Source: Oceanirhabdus sp. W0125-5
GTDB taxonomy: Bacteria > Bacillota > Clostridia > Clostridiales > Clostridiaceae
Reading direction: 5' to 3'
Length of the DNA stretch: 64,000 bases
Assembly: GCF_027938815.1 (NCBI RefSeq)
Contig: NZ_CP115913.1
Coordinates: 2,886,001-2,950,000, forward strand
The translations under genes were made by a program, and so were the position numbers. Below the pieces are notes generated by a model that worked only from the letters and a program-made list of their open reading frames with translations, was not told where the DNA came from and ran no database searches. Positions within the stretch are counted from its first letter, which is position 1, and each line of letters begins with the position of its first letter. This document shows positions 35,813-43,006 of the stretch, in pieces.

Positions 35813-36718
35813 TTGAGAGTACGAAAAATGAATAATGATAGAATTGAAGAGTTTGTTCAGTACTGCAAGAGTTATAGAGGGCAAGTAGATGATTCATTTT
35901 TATATGATGAAGATCTAAGGGATTTTACACCTGATGAAGAGAATCCTACATATATTTTACTTAATGAACAAGGGATAATTATTGGCGCAATATCACTGAT
36001 AATTGATTCATACAATAGAAAAGGAAAAAAAGCACGTATAAGGATATTTCATAGCATGTATAGAAATAGAGAGTCCTATAGTATGCTACTTGAAGCGGCT
36101 TTGAATGAAATTGAAGGAATAGATAAACTCTATAATTTTGTAAATGAAGATAATTCAGAAGTTATTAAGATAATTAAAAGCTTAGGATTTGAAATTGAGA
36201 GATACTCTTATTGCCTTGCCAGAGAGAAAGAAGATATTGCTGAAGTAATATTTCCAAAAGAGTATGAACTTAGAACATTACAATTCGGATGGGATGAAGA
36301 GGATTGGTGTGTGGTTAGAAATGCTGGATTTGAAAAACTTGCAGGAAGTGAAATTCCTATAACGCCAGACTGGGTAAGTAGTCTGGAAGGTGATGAACTT
36401 ATATTAGAAGATGGAATGAAACTACTTTATCATAAGGAAAAACCAGTAGGGCAGGTGGCTATGTCTAGAGAAATCACAGAGGATAAATTATACACTTTTA
36501 TATTCTCATTATGTGTAATACCTGAATATCAAGGAAAAGGACTTGGCAGAAAATTATTAAGAGCAGCTATAAATTTTGGAAAAAGTAAAGGTATGCCTCA
36601 ATCTATGCTATCAGTAAATGCTGAGAATGAGAATGCATTAAGACTTTATTTTCAAGAAGGATTTAAAAAAATTGAAACAATGGGATGCTATAACTACAGA
36701 ATAACAGATTTTAACTAA
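35813..36718 (+). CDS. GNAT acetyltransferase with two GNAT-like halves
   Basis: A 301-residue protein. The C-terminal half is a clear GNAT domain with the acetyl-CoA loop VIPEYQGKGLGRKLL and a following SVNAENENALRLY block. The N-terminal half resembles a second, degenerate GNAT fold (ending in IIKSLGFEIERYSYCL). The start is TTG after GGAGGG. The acceptor substrate is unknown. It is single-gene, closed by a terminator. Confidence 0.85.
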   Translation: MRVRKMNNDRIEEFVQYCKSYRGQVDDSFLYDEDLRDFTPDEENPTYILLNEQGIIIGAISLIIDSYNRKGKKARIRIFHSMYRNRESYSMLLEAALNEIEGIDKLYNFVNEDNSEVIKIIKSLGFEIERYSYCLAREKEDIAEVIFPKEYELRTLQFGWDEEDWCVVRNAGFEKLAGSEIPITPDWVSSLEGDELILEDGMKLLYHKEKPVGQVAMSREITEDKLYTFIFSLCVIPEYQGKGLGRKLLRAAINFGKSKGMPQSMLSVNAENENALRLYFQEGFKKIETMGCYNYRITDFN

Positions 36719-36750
36719 TAAAATAAATGAAGTAAGTTAGGAAGTAAATG

Positions 36751-36785
36751 AAAAAGAGGCTTTTATATGAGCCTCTTTTTTTACT
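36751..36785. terminator. bidirectional terminator
   Basis: AAAAAGAGGCT (36751-36761) and AGCCTCTTTTT (36770-36780) pair perfectly, between convergent genes. Confidence 0.88.
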
Positions 36786-37816
36786 TATAAAAAGTCCAAA
36801 GTAATAGAACAAATATTTTCAACAATTTCTTGAAAAAATGGACTTATTAGATTATTCAATACAACTATTTGTAAATTGTATTCAGGATATATACCACTAA
36901 ATGATAAGAAACCATCTATACCACCATAATGGGATATGGATGTAAAAGGTTTATTCTTAAGTTTTAGATCTTTAATCACTAATCCATATCCATAGAAATC
37001 GCCTTCCTCAGTTTTAACATATCTATTAAATAGTTTATTTAAACTATCAGTATTATCCTTATTAAGTTTAAGTAAATAATTATTCCATAAAAATAAATCC
37101 TCTACAGTTGAATGTAAAGCACCAGCTGCATGTGGCACACTCATATCAATAAAAGTACAATTCTCTAATCCTGCTTCATGATAATCATAACCAGAGGCTT
37201 TATTTAACAGTAATTTATTATCCGTTGAGTAACCAGAATCATGCATATTCAAAAAGTTAAATATGTTTTTTTCAACATAATCTTTATATGAAATACCGCT
37301 TACCTTTTCAATAATATAACCTAAGAGAATATATCCCGAATTTGAATATGAGTATTTTTCACCTGGAGTGAAGTTCAATTTCTTATACTTGAATTCATCA
37401 ATCAATTCATATATTGTATGAGATTTTCTCATCATTGAATCAAAAGTTTCATCATCAGTATAATTAAATATCCCTGATGTATGAGTTAATAAATTATGGA
37501 TAGAGATTTCATCTCCCTTTGGGTAATCAGAAATATATTTATTCAATTTATCATCTATACTTAATAAACCTTTCTTCTCAAGCTGTAATATGGCAGCAGC
37601 AGTAAACTGCTTTGTTAAAGAACCAATACGATATTTTGTATCTTTAGTGTTATCAGTTAGAAGTTCATAATTTGACTTATTGTATCCTCTGCTTAAAAGC
37701 TTATCTCCATTTACTGAAATAAGAACAGAACCACTAAATTTATTATCTTTTACTAAATCATTAATATAATGTTCAATTTTATTTTCTAAATTTATTTTTA
37801 TTTCTTTATTTAACAT
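36785..37816 (-). CDS. serine hydrolase (beta-lactamase/class C-like family)
   Basis: A protein of about 343 residues with the penicillin-binding-protein fold. The nucleophile motif is GSLTKQF (SxxK), the second is YSNSGY (YxN), and HYGG replaces KTG near the C-terminus, as in esterase EstB/AmpH-like members. It lacks a signal peptide, so it is either cytoplasmic or exported atypically. Two starts are possible, ATG 37828 and ATG 37816. Neither has a normally spaced ribosome site; see the hairpin entry, which favours 37816. Confidence 0.82.
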   Translation of the reverse strand: MLNKEIKINLENKIEHYINDLVKDNKFSGSVLISVNGDKLLSRGYNKSNYELLTDNTKDTKYRIGSLTKQFTAAAILQLEKKGLLSIDDKLNKYISDYPKGDEISIHNLLTHTSGIFNYTDDETFDSMMRKSHTIYELIDEFKYKKLNFTPGEKYSYSNSGYILLGYIIEKVSGISYKDYVEKNIFNFLNMHDSGYSTDNKLLLNKASGYDYHEAGLENCTFIDMSVPHAAGALHSTVEDLFLWNNYLLKLNKDNTDSLNKLFNRYVKTEEGDFYGYGLVIKDLKLKNKPFTSISHYGGIDGFLSFSGIYPEYNLQIVVLNNLISPFFQEIVENICSITLDFL

Positions 37817-37826
37817 GATGATTTTC

Positions 37827-37865
37827 ATCCAGATTGAAAAAAATTTTTAATCTGGATTCCCCCCC
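37827..37865 (-). promoter_or_regulatory. hairpin between a strong Shine-Dalgarno sequence and the hydrolase start
   Basis: On the minus strand GGGGGGG (37865-37859) is followed at once by an inverted repeat, ATCCAGATT and AATCTGGAT (37857-37849 and 37835-37827). Unfolded, the site is about 43 bases from ATG 37816; folded, it comes to within about a dozen. The hairpin may let the ribosome reach the start, or may be an operator. Confidence 0.4.
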
Positions 37866-38123
37866 TTTTTGATGAATCAATTTAAAAACTATTATACCAA
37901 TATATAACAAATAATTCAATATTTATAACATTATTATATAAAAACGAAGATCCTTAACAAGATATATTTACATATTTAAAATTATGTAAACTAAAACAAT
38001 GTAAACAAAAAACACTAAACAAGTAAATACGCTCAAATTTAATTATGTATCATTTGTGAGGTTTAATAAAAAATTTAGTGATGATATACTGATATCATTA
38101 GAAATGGGGGGGAACTTATATAA
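37866..38123. other. AT-rich divergent intergenic region
   Basis: About 260 bases between divergent genes without ORFs. The sequence is very AT-rich, with several TATA-like boxes and no convincing single promoter. Nothing repeated elsewhere in the window was seen. Confidence 0.4.
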
Positions 38124-38144
38124 ATGAGTTGGAGAATTTTATGA
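38124..38144 (+). other. six-codon upstream ORF coupled to the acetyltransferase start
   Basis: ATG 38124 encodes MSWRIL and its TGA (38142-38144) overlaps ATG 38141 of the next gene as ATGA. GGGGGGG at 38106-38112 precedes it. This arrangement could couple translation of the downstream gene to the mini-ORF. Confidence 0.4.
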
Positions 38145-38566
38145 ATATAAGACTTGAACCAATAAATAAGCATAACTATAAAAAATGTATTACAATGGGG
38201 AGCTCTGAGTACATGGCAAGTAATATTTTATCTATTGTTCAAGCCTATGTGTTTGATAATTGGTATCCATGTTGTATATATCACCAGGATACTTTAGTAG
38301 GGTTTATTATGTATGCTATTGATGAATATGGGGAGTTATGGATGTATAGATTATATATTGATGAAGTACATCAAAATAAAGGATACGGTACAGCGGCAGT
38401 AAAGAAATTATTAACACTTGTAAAAGACAAGTATAATTGTAATGAATTTTTCACTAGTACAAGTCCAGAAAATAAAAGAGCGCTTCATGTTTATGAGAAT
38501 ATTGGATTTAAAAGAACAGGGGATATTATGGATAAAGAAGTTATATTAAGGTATAAATATAGTTAA
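38141..38566 (+). CDS. GNAT family acetyltransferase
   Basis: A 141-residue single-domain GNAT protein. The acetyl-CoA loop is in IDEVHQNKGYGTAAVKKL, preceded by MYRLYIDE, and the end has TSPENKRALHVYENIGFKR. ATG 38141 is used because TTGGAG is seven bases upstream; an in-frame TTG at 38129 is less likely. It resembles diamine N-acetyltransferases such as BltD, but the substrate is uncertain. Confidence 0.85.
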   Translation: MNIRLEPINKHNYKKCITMGSSEYMASNILSIVQAYVFDNWYPCCIYHQDTLVGFIMYAIDEYGELWMYRLYIDEVHQNKGYGTAAVKKLLTLVKDKYNCNEFFTSTSPENKRALHVYENIGFKRTGDIMDKEVILRYKYS

Positions 38567-38664
38567 GGATTTATATTTTTTTAGAGTAAAAAATATGTTA
38601 AAATCATAAGAAGTATAGGATGAAATTTCTTGTACATACTGATAAGTAGAAAGAGGAGAAGGAA

Positions 38665-38967
38665 ATGCCAAAGATAACAAGTAGAAATAATGATTTTTTA
38701 AAAACATATAAAAATAGAACTTCAGAAAAAATATATAATTTATTAGTTGAACTTATGAATGAAGATAGAAGTGACTTGGCAGAAATGGTCACAAAAATTG
38801 ATTATTTACTAGAATATACTAGCAATTGTATAAAACTTAAAGATTTCAGAGAAGCTAGAGAAACTTTAAGTAAAGCTAAGATTAGAATAGATAAATTAAA
38901 AAGTGAAGGTGGAGATACAGAACATCTTAACTATTTATATGAGGGAATAAAGAAGAAGTGTAAATAA
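38665..38967 (+). CDS. hypothetical helical protein
   Basis: A 100-residue, highly charged, probably all-helical cytoplasmic protein (for example ELMNEDRSDLAEMVTKIDYL and REARETLSKAKIRIDKLK). GAGGAGAAGG precedes the start, which makes it a convincing gene. No motif or family recognised, and no functional hint from neighbours. Confidence 0.65.
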   Translation: MPKITSRNNDFLKTYKNRTSEKIYNLLVELMNEDRSDLAEMVTKIDYLLEYTSNCIKLKDFREARETLSKAKIRIDKLKSEGGDTEHLNYLYEGIKKKCK

Positions 38968-39046
38968 GTTAATTAATGGCTATATTTACAAAAAAAAAAA
39001 ATGATGATAAAATTAATACATGATTATTTACTTAGGGGGGATATGA

Positions 39047-39112
39047 ATGATTAATTATATTTTAAGATTTAGATGTTCTAACAATGATAAAGCTCCAAGC
39101 AAAGACTATTAA
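39047..39112 (+). CDS. possible 21-codon leader ORF
   Basis: ATG 39047 encodes a 21-residue peptide starting MINYILRFRCSNN. A GGGGGG site (39035-39040) lies seven bases before it. The stop TAA (39110-39112) falls inside the large hairpin described next, so translation would disturb that structure. A shorter overlapping ORF starts at 39043 (three codons). Confidence 0.4.
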   Translation: MINYILRFRCSNNDKAPSKDY

Positions 39113-39215
39113 TTGAAGTCGGCTAAAGTTTGCTTGGAGCCTAATAGAAATATAGCTAAAAAGGGTTATTTATTAAATTAGGCTTAACACACATTGTACT
39201 ACTTCTGTAGTAGTC
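39092..39215 (+). ncRNA. structured leader RNA of unknown class
   Basis: GCTCCAAGCAAA (39092-39103) pairs perfectly with TTTGCTTGGAGC (39129-39140), and inside it GACT (39104-39107) pairs with AGTC (39117-39120). An alternative stem, GCCTAAT (39139-39145) with ATTAGGC (39177-39183), overlaps the first by two bases. A third hairpin, TACTAC with GTAGTA, lies near 39197-39212. None has a T-tract. The set lies within 170 bases upstream of a CD3324-family gene. I cannot match it to a known riboswitch. Confidence 0.5.
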
Positions 39216-39259
39216 TTTGCTTATCCGAATATTCATTTAATATTAGGAGGAGCAAAGAT

Positions 39260-39538
39260 ATGGGATATGTTAAAGCTAAAAATATTTTACCTGAAGAGGT
39301 AATTAAGATAATTCAGGAATATGTAGATGGAGAATATCTATACATTCCAAGAAAAAATGGAAATGAGAAGTCTTGGGGCGAGAAGAACGGAACAAGACGT
39401 AGTTTAAAAGAAAGAAATAAAGAGATATTTAATAAGTACAATAGTGGTTGCGCTGTAAGTGAATTAGCAGAGCAATATTTTCTTTCAGAAAAAAGTATAA
39501 GCAGAATTATACGAGAAATGAGGAAACTTTGTGCTTAA
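39260..39538 (+). CDS. CD3324-family small helix-turn-helix protein
   Basis: A 92-residue basic protein. The N-terminus MGYVKAKNILPEEVI and the block YVDGEYLYIPRK followed by a glycine- and arginine-containing stretch are typical of the CD3324 family, widespread in clostridia. The C-terminus (GCAVSELAEQYFLSEKSISRIIREM) reads as a helix-turn-helix. It likely binds DNA; targets are unknown. ATG 39260 has AGGAGGAG upstream. The structured leader suggests post-transcriptional control. Confidence 0.82.
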   Translation: MGYVKAKNILPEEVIKIIQEYVDGEYLYIPRKNGNEKSWGEKNGTRRSLKERNKEIFNKYNSGCAVSELAEQYFLSEKSISRIIREMRKLCA

Positions 39539-39556
39539 TAAATATTATAGAAATAT

Positions 39557-39605
39557 AAAAGGATACTTTATTATCAATTGTTGATAGTAAAGTATCCTTT
39601 TATAT
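39557..39605. terminator. terminator after the CD3324-family gene
   Basis: AAAAGGATACTTTA (39557-39570) pairs with TAAAGTATCCTTTT (39588-39601); an inner TATCAA/TTGATA stem extends it. Confidence 0.88.
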
Positions 39606-39642
39606 TGTAATGAAATTATATAAGTTTTATTAGGTATAAACA

Positions 39643-40251
39643 TTAAGGATTTTTCTTTATCGGTTTAGATCCTAATTTTGACTCTTTTCCTTGAATTAAT
39701 CTAGATATATTAGCTTTATGTTTATATATAACAAACAACCCAGCAATAATAGAGTAAATCAAGAAGGATTTTTCAGTATTTAATAATAAAGAAATAATTG
39801 GTAACAGAAACGCTGCTGATATAGAGCCAAGAGAAACCATTTTAGATACTTTTACAATTGTAAACAAACAAATTGCCAATATAACTCCTACTAATGGATA
39901 TAATGCAAATATTGTTCCTCCTGAAGTAGCAACTCCTTTTCCACCCTTAAATTTTAGATAAATTGGATAACAGTGGCCAAATACAGCAGAAATAGAGCAT
40001 ATTATGGCTAAATCTAATCCTAAAACAGATTTAACTATTGTCACTAATATAAATCCCTTAAGAAAATCTCCAATGAAAGCTACGGTTCCTGCTTTCTTTC
40101 CTAAGGTTCTAAGAACATTAGTAGCACCTGAATTACCACTTCCGTAATTTCTAATGTCAATTTTACCTAAATACTTAGCAGTCAAAAATGAAAAAGGTAT
40201 ACTACCTACTAAGTATCCAAGAAGAATAATGGGTAATATGTAGATACTCAT
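39643..40251 (-). CDS. plsY: glycerol-3-phosphate acyltransferase PlsY
   Basis: A 202-residue membrane enzyme that transfers an acyl group from acyl-phosphate to glycerol-3-phosphate, the first step of phospholipid synthesis. The three PlsY motifs are visible: GSIPFSFL with a following GSGNSGATNVLRTLG, and FKGGKGVATSGG. About five hydrophobic segments match the family. GAAGGGAG precedes the start. It stands alone here; clostridia often have more than one plsY copy. Confidence 0.94.
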   Translation of the reverse strand: MSIYILPIILLGYLVGSIPFSFLTAKYLGKIDIRNYGSGNSGATNVLRTLGKKAGTVAFIGDFLKGFILVTIVKSVLGLDLAIICSISAVFGHCYPIYLKFKGGKGVATSGGTIFALYPLVGVILAICLFTIVKVSKMVSLGSISAAFLLPIISLLLNTEKSFLIYSIIAGLFVIYKHKANISRLIQGKESKLGSKPIKKNP

Positions 40252-40494
40252 TAAAAAACTCCCTTCAATAATTTGTATGTATTAAATCGTTTGCTTTTAT
40301 AACTACATTAACTATTATAAAGAAGGTTATGTGTTGAATCAATAAGAAACTGGGAATGGGTTGATTTTGAGTGAGAAAATATAATAATATATATAAAGAA
40401 TTAGTAACTTGACTATTATATGGAAACATAGTATAATAATTTTAACTACTAAACAAGGTAATATATACCTTATAAACGAGGGGATGAATTAGTT
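40252..40494. other. AT-rich divergent interval
   Basis: About 240 bases between plsY and the broken paralogue. TTGACT (40411-40416) followed by TATAAT (40433-40438) with a 16-base spacer is a plausible promoter for the rightward genes. No other structure is seen. Confidence 0.45.
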
Positions 40495-40742
40495 ATGGAT
40501 ATTGTTTCAGTAATATTAAATTTATTCATGTTAGTGTTAGTTTTAATAATGATTTCATCAACAATCGATAGTCATAAGAGAGCAAAAATTAATGGAATGA
40601 TATTATCGAGTTCAATTTTATAGGTAAGAGAAAAGGAAAATATGCAGTTATAGATGATAAAGGAAAGAAGAAAGAATATACAGTTATTTTTAAGAGAAAG
40701 GATTATAAACATATAATTGACTTCGTTAATGGACAAGTATAG
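40495..40742 (+). pseudogene. broken copy of the downstream membrane-protein family
   Basis: The first frame (ATG 40495 to TAG 40621) gives a 42-residue membrane segment beginning MDIVSVILNLFMLVLVLI. A second frame, open from about 40593 to TAG 40740, encodes WNDIIEF and then VIDDKGKKKEYTVIFKRKDY, which aligns with the C-termini of the two intact paralogues (WKDII...KGIKREF and WEDIL...QGKKVRKN). The middle third is missing and the halves are out of frame. A GAGGGGAT ribosome site remains. Confidence 0.7.
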
Positions 40743-40758
40743 CAGAAAGGGGATAAGT

Positions 40759-41280
40759 ATGTTGATTTTTCAGGGGATTTTAGCTTGTATTGTAGTGATT
40801 TGTACATCATATCTTTGGTTTTTTATGATGAGAAAGCCAAGATTTGATCAAGATTTTGAAGAAGTAAGGTTTAAAACCAATTTCTTAGGAAATAGGTTTG
40901 GAGTTTTTCTAAGATATATTTTTTTTATATTGTTGTTGGTTATAATTGGATTGATAGTAAATTCCATTATAACTAAAGAATATCATCAAATTTTCAGTAT
41001 AATTAATTTTTCAGCATTATATTTTTTTAATATGTTAACTTGTTGTAGTGAATATATAATTACTACAGAAGGTGTTGGTAAATCTGTATTAGGAAGAAAA
41101 ATTGTATTCTATCATTGGAAAGATATAATTATATTCAAACCTGTAGGAAAGAAAAAAATTTATTTTGAAGTCATAGATGAAAAGGGAATTAAAAGAGAGT
41201 TTAATCAATATTTTATGAAAAGAGATTTTCAAGAGAGAGTTGAATATTTAAATGAACATGTATTAATTGATAGAAAGTAA
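40759..41280 (+). CDS. membrane protein, tandem paralogue 1 (unknown function)
   Basis: A 173-residue protein with three or four hydrophobic segments (an N-terminal one at 4-25 and others at about 55-100) and a soluble C-terminal domain containing HWKDIIIFKPVGKKKIYFEV. The layout resembles YcxB/DUF5673-type proteins with a PH-like tail, a tentative link. ATG 40759 has AAAGGGG upstream. It is followed by a second paralogue after 31 bases, and preceded by a broken one. Confidence 0.65.
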   Translation: MLIFQGILACIVVICTSYLWFFMMRKPRFDQDFEEVRFKTNFLGNRFGVFLRYIFFILLLVIIGLIVNSIITKEYHQIFSIINFSALYFFNMLTCCSEYIITTEGVGKSVLGRKIVFYHWKDIIIFKPVGKKKIYFEVIDEKGIKREFNQYFMKRDFQERVEYLNEHVLIDRK

Positions 41281-41311
41281 CCAGACTATATGACTTTTAG
41301 GGGGAGACATT

Positions 41312-41791
41312 ATGGATACAAATCTAATTATAAGCATTATGATGTTGATTGCTTCAGTGTGTATGATAATAGGAACAATGTTAAGTTATAGTGAAATAAA
41401 ATTTACAGGTGAAGTTAAATTTAAAGGTTTAAACTTAAAAAAAGAAATAATAGCTCTAGAGATGATATTCTTATTAATTATAATTGTACTTATATTTATA
41501 GATAATAGTAATAGAATAATATTTTCCTTATGGCAATTAATTTTATTATCTACTATTGTGACTAACGGAATACAAAAATATTTGGTGAGTACTGAAGGTA
41601 TAGTATTACCTAATGAGTGTAGGAAATTTGAATTTTTCAAGTGGGAAGATATTTTAGAGTTAAGAAATTATAGAAACAGAAGAATTGAGTTGGTAATAAT
41701 TAATGATCAAGGAAAGAAAGTTAGGAAAAATGTTATATTAAGAAAAAAAGATTATAATGATATAATTGAATTTATAAATCAAAACATTTAA
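41312..41791 (+). CDS. membrane protein, tandem paralogue 2 (unknown function)
   Basis: A 159-residue protein with the same plan as the preceding gene: hydrophobic segments at about 5-25, 45-65 and 70-90, then KWEDILELRNYRNRRIELVI and a final KDYNDIIEFINQ. Similarity is concentrated in the C-terminal domain. AGGGGGAG is the ribosome site. The three-copy array points to local duplication with decay of one copy. Confidence 0.7.
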   Translation: MDTNLIISIMMLIASVCMIIGTMLSYSEIKFTGEVKFKGLNLKKEIIALEMIFLLIIIVLIFIDNSNRIIFSLWQLILLSTIVTNGIQKYLVSTEGIVLPNECRKFEFFKWEDILELRNYRNRRIELVIINDQGKKVRKNVILRKKDYNDIIEFINQNI

Positions 41792-41846
41792 GTTATATGA
41801 ATTAAATGGTAAAATTAAGATAGTCATATAGTTAGGAGTGGTTATC

Positions 41847-42707
41847 ATGAAAATTTTAATAACAGGCGGAACAGGATTTTTAGCAACGAGATTCAAGAAG
41901 AGGTTTGAAAAAGAATATGAAATACTTGCTCTAGGTAGGAATGAGTTAGATATAACAGATGGAGATAATGTTGAAAAAAAGTTTACAGATTTTAATCCAG
42001 ATATAGTGATACATACAGCTGCTATTGCTGACACTGGTAAATGTGAGAATAATCCTGAATTATCTTATAAAATTAATGTTCAAGGTAGTATAAATGTTGC
42101 AAAAGCATGTAAAAATATTAATGCTAAGTTAGTATATATGAGCAGTGAACAAGTATATAATGGAAATGAAGAGAGTGGTCCATATAGTGAAGAAACCTTA
42201 CCAGTTCCTAATACAGTTTATGGTAAGCATAAATTGAAAGCAGAGGAAGAGATACAGGCTCTTTTACATGAAGTTTGGATATTAAGACTTACATGGCTCT
42301 TTGGAATGCCTGAAAGGAACCTCAAAGTGAATAGTAACATACTATTTAATACAATTAAAAATATCATAAGTGGAAAAGAGTTTACAGAACCTGTGAATGA
42401 ATTCAGAGGTATGACATATGTTTATGATATAGTAGATAATATTCCTAAATTATTTTCTATTCCATATGGGATTTATAACACTGGAAGCGAGAATAATCTT
42501 AGCCGTTACCACGTAGTAGAAAGCATAATTAATGTTTTAGGAAGAGATGATTTGAAGGATAATAAATTTAAAAAAGATTTTGAGAGATTTAAAAATAAGC
42601 CTAGAGATCTAAGAATTAGTAATGCTAAGTTTAGAGAACAAGGAATAGAATTCTCAAATACAGAAGAGGGAATAGTAAAAGCTCTTAAAGAATATTCATT
42701 AATATGA
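41847..42707 (+). CDS. NAD(P)-dependent sugar reductase (RmlD-like SDR)
   Basis: A 286-residue extended short-chain dehydrogenase. The cofactor motif is TGGTGFLA at the N-terminus and the catalytic YxxxK is in TVYGKHKLKAEE; HTAAIADTGKCENNP and RLTWLFG are typical of dTDP-4-dehydrorhamnose reductases. No other rhamnose genes are near, so its pathway is uncertain. ATG 41847 follows TTAGGAG. The hisS leader begins about 90 bases after it. Confidence 0.85.
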   Translation: MKILITGGTGFLATRFKKRFEKEYEILALGRNELDITDGDNVEKKFTDFNPDIVIHTAAIADTGKCENNPELSYKINVQGSINVAKACKNINAKLVYMSSEQVYNGNEESGPYSEETLPVPNTVYGKHKLKAEEEIQALLHEVWILRLTWLFGMPERNLKVNSNILFNTIKNIISGKEFTEPVNEFRGMTYVYDIVDNIPKLFSIPYGIYNTGSENNLSRYHVVESIINVLGRDDLKDNKFKKDFERFKNKPRDLRISNAKFREQGIEFSNTEEGIVKALKEYSLI

Positions 42708-42723
42708 TTAAAGTAATTAAAAC

Positions 42724-42752
42724 TTGAAATATGTACTATTATATGATATTGT
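42724..42752 (+). promoter_or_regulatory. probable promoter of the hisS leader transcript
   Basis: TTGAAA (42724-42729), 17 bases, then TATTGT (42747-42752). A small hairpin (GAGATT 42763-42768 with AATCTC 42776-42781) follows just before the leader ribosome site AAGGA (42786-42790). Confidence 0.5.
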
Positions 42753-42799
42753 TAATAAAAGTGAGATTGAAAAATAATCTCTTGTAAGGATGTGTTTTT

Positions 42800-42859
42800 A
42801 TGAATATTAGTATTTTAAATAAAATCGAAAAATTACATCATCATCATCACCATATGTAA
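42800..42859 (+). CDS. histidine leader peptide of hisS
   Basis: A 19-codon ORF, MNISILNKIEKLHHHHHHM, with six consecutive His codons (five CAT and one CAC, 42836-42853) just before its stop at 42857-42859. AAGGA lies nine bases before ATG. It is followed by competing hairpins, a terminator and then hisS, the cognate synthetase gene. This is the textbook form of a his-type leader peptide that senses charged tRNA-His. Confidence 0.85.
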   Translation: MNISILNKIEKLHHHHHHM

Positions 42860-42970
42860 GCGTTTACTTTTTCTTGAAAAGTGTAAGCGCTAATTGTGTT
42901 GCTTACGCTGTTGTGTGATGATCAATAAGAAATGTCACTGCCGGTGTATAGCACAGGCAGTTTTTATTTT
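42836..42970 (+). promoter_or_regulatory. ribosome-mediated transcription attenuator for hisS
   Basis: The terminator pairs ACTGCC (42937-42942) with GGCAGT (42956-42961), extended by GTG/CAC, before TTTTTATTTT. Upstream, TGTAAGCG occurs twice (42855, 42882). AGTGTAAGC (42880-42888) pairs with GCTTACGCT (42901-42909), competing with AGCGTTTAC (42859-42867) pairing to GTAAGCGCT (42883-42891). ATCATCAC in the His codons (42843-42850) pairs with GTGATGAT (42915-42922). CTGTTGTG (42908-42915) can pair with CACAGGCAG (42952-42960), capturing the terminator 3' arm, as an antiterminator should. The switching order is inferred. Confidence 0.65.
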
Positions 42971-43006
42971 ATAGGAAAAGAATTTGAAATTATAAGGAGG
43001 ATAACA

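Noticed and set aside
41386..41640. Minus-strand ORF within tandem paralogue 2
   Set aside because: Shadow of the plus-strand membrane-protein gene with no ribosome site.
42836..42853. The six-His codon run as a cloning tag or assembly artefact
   Set aside because: It is inside a short native ORF with its own ribosome site, uses mixed CAT/CAC codons, and is followed by a terminator and hisS, the matching synthetase gene.
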